From positions 1-64,000 of the forward strand of contig NZ_KV908322.1 of the NCBI RefSeq assembly GCF_001999765.1: 64,000 nucleotides of DNA. The letters are read 5' to 3'. The notes under the pieces are model-generated. The model saw only the letters and a list, made by a program, of their open reading frames with translations, searched no databases and was not told the DNA's origin. Each line of letters begins with the position of its first letter. Position 1 is the first letter of the stretch. Shown piece after piece: positions 63,565-64,000 of this stretch. A program made the translations under genes and the position numbers. Origin of the DNA: Sinomonas mesophila. Its GTDB lineage: Bacteria > Actinomycetota > Actinomycetes > Actinomycetales > Micrococcaceae.

Positions 63565-64000
63565 ATGAATGCTGGCGACACCGCCTGGGTCCTCGCCTCC
63601 TCAGCCCTCGTGGCGCTCATGACGCCCGGCCTCGCGTTCCTCTACGGCGGCATGACCCGGGCAAAGAGCGTGCTGAACATGATGATGATGAGCTTCGGGG
63701 CCCTCGCGCTCGTCGGCGTCCTGTGGGTCACGGTCGGCTACTCGATGTCCTTCGGCGCCGATCTGGGCGGGGGCATCGTCGGCAACCCGCTCGAGGCCTT
63801 CGGGCTCGAGAGCCTCCTCGCGACCGGCGAGGACACGCCCCTCGTGGGCACGGTCCCTGAGCTTGCTTTCGCCGCGTTCCAGGGCACATTCGCCATCGTG
63901 ACCGTGGCCCTCGTCTCGGGCGCGATCGCCGACCGCGCCAAGTTCGGCTCGTGGATGGTCTTCGCCGGCCTCTTCGCGGTGCTCGTCTACTTCCCCGTCG
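63565..64000 (+). CDS. amtB: Second ammonium transporter (5' part, runs off the window)
   Basis: First 145 codons of a second Amt, strongly similar to the first: NAGDTAWVLASSALVALMTPGLAFLYGGMTRAKSVLNMMMMSFGALALVGVLWVTVGYSMSFGADLGGG, through AFAAFQGTFAIVTVALVSGAIADRAKFGSWMVFAGLFAVLVYFP. ATG 63565 has GTGAAAGG upstream. The twin-His region lies beyond the edge. Probably a tandem duplication of amtB around glnK, with its own nitrogen-control array. Confidence 0.93.
   Translation, partial: MNAGDTAWVLASSALVALMTPGLAFLYGGMTRAKSVLNMMMMSFGALALVGVLWVTVGYSMSFGADLGGGIVGNPLEAFGLESLLATGEDTPLVGTVPELAFAAFQGTFAIVTVALVSGAIADRAKFGSWMVFAGLFAVLVYFPV

Overview
The window is a GC-rich chromosomal segment (about 70% GC by eye) of an actinobacterium. 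GTG and TTG starts are common, and several operon orders are typical of the group: ilvB-ilvN-ilvC-serA, murA-plsC-gpsA-ddl, and yceD-rpmF-rnc-mutM-smc-ftsY. Protein sequences and order point to the Micrococcaceae (Arthrobacter/Sinomonas type); the genus is an inference. Both window edges cut an open gene: a permease at the left and a second ammonium transporter at the right. I see no prophage, CRISPR array, rRNA or insertion sequence.

Region by region. 0-4.4 kb: a minus-strand asparagine/aspartate catabolic cluster (GntR regulator, asparaginase, aspartate ammonia-lyase, amino-acid permease) behind a broken FAH-family fragment. 4.5-7.5 kb: a lipoprotein, a transglutaminase-like protein, a lower-GC gene of unknown function and a PepSY protein. 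7.5-16 kb: a MarR/LLM-oxidoreductase pair with a perfect 18-bp operator, an RND efflux pump, malate:quinone oxidoreductase and a peptide-type binding lipoprotein. 16-17.8 kb: tRNA-Leu, a Bcp-type peroxiredoxin, tRNA-Lys and two small unknowns. 17.9-25.1 kb: ilvD, then a leader-peptide attenuator and ilvBNC-serA. 25.2-35.0 kb: metG, a DUF559 nuclease-like gene flanked by oppositely oriented 21-bp repeat arrays, an AlkZ-like protein, leuB, ilvE, an FAH hydrolase, gltX and a HAD hydrolase. 35.1-35.6 kb: a tRNA-Gln/Glu/Glu operon. 35.6-39.1 kb: DUF1697, then the LtbR/NdgR-type regulator divergent from leuCD. 39.2-49.8 kb: murA, acyltransferase, gpsA, ddl, a DUF3515 lipoprotein on the opposite strand, then thiL, DAK2, recG, rsmD and two small genes. 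49.9-51.9 kb: a spermidine-synthase-like protein and an aminotransferase. 51.9-60.0 kb: coaD, yceD, rpmF, rnc, mutM, smc, ftsY. 60-64 kb: an MFS exporter, amtB-glnK and a second amtB.

Taken together, ilvD, ilvBNC, ilvE, leuB and leuCD cover most of branched-chain amino-acid synthesis (leuA and ilvA are absent). Two control devices are readable: an attenuator with a Val/Leu-rich peptide before ilvB, and an inverted repeat between ltbR and leuC. Nitrogen control shows as two matching 11-bp-phased half-site arrays in front of the two amtB genes. The asparagine cluster converts asparagine to fumarate and ammonia. A recurring theme is a -10 hexamer ending 6-7 bases before the start codon, the signature of leaderless mRNAs.

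The most unusual structures are the two families of 21-bp intergenic tandem repeats (one family bracketing the DUF559 gene in inverted orientation), a family of terminator hairpins sharing the arm ACGACGGCG, and a probable ATT start codon for yceD.
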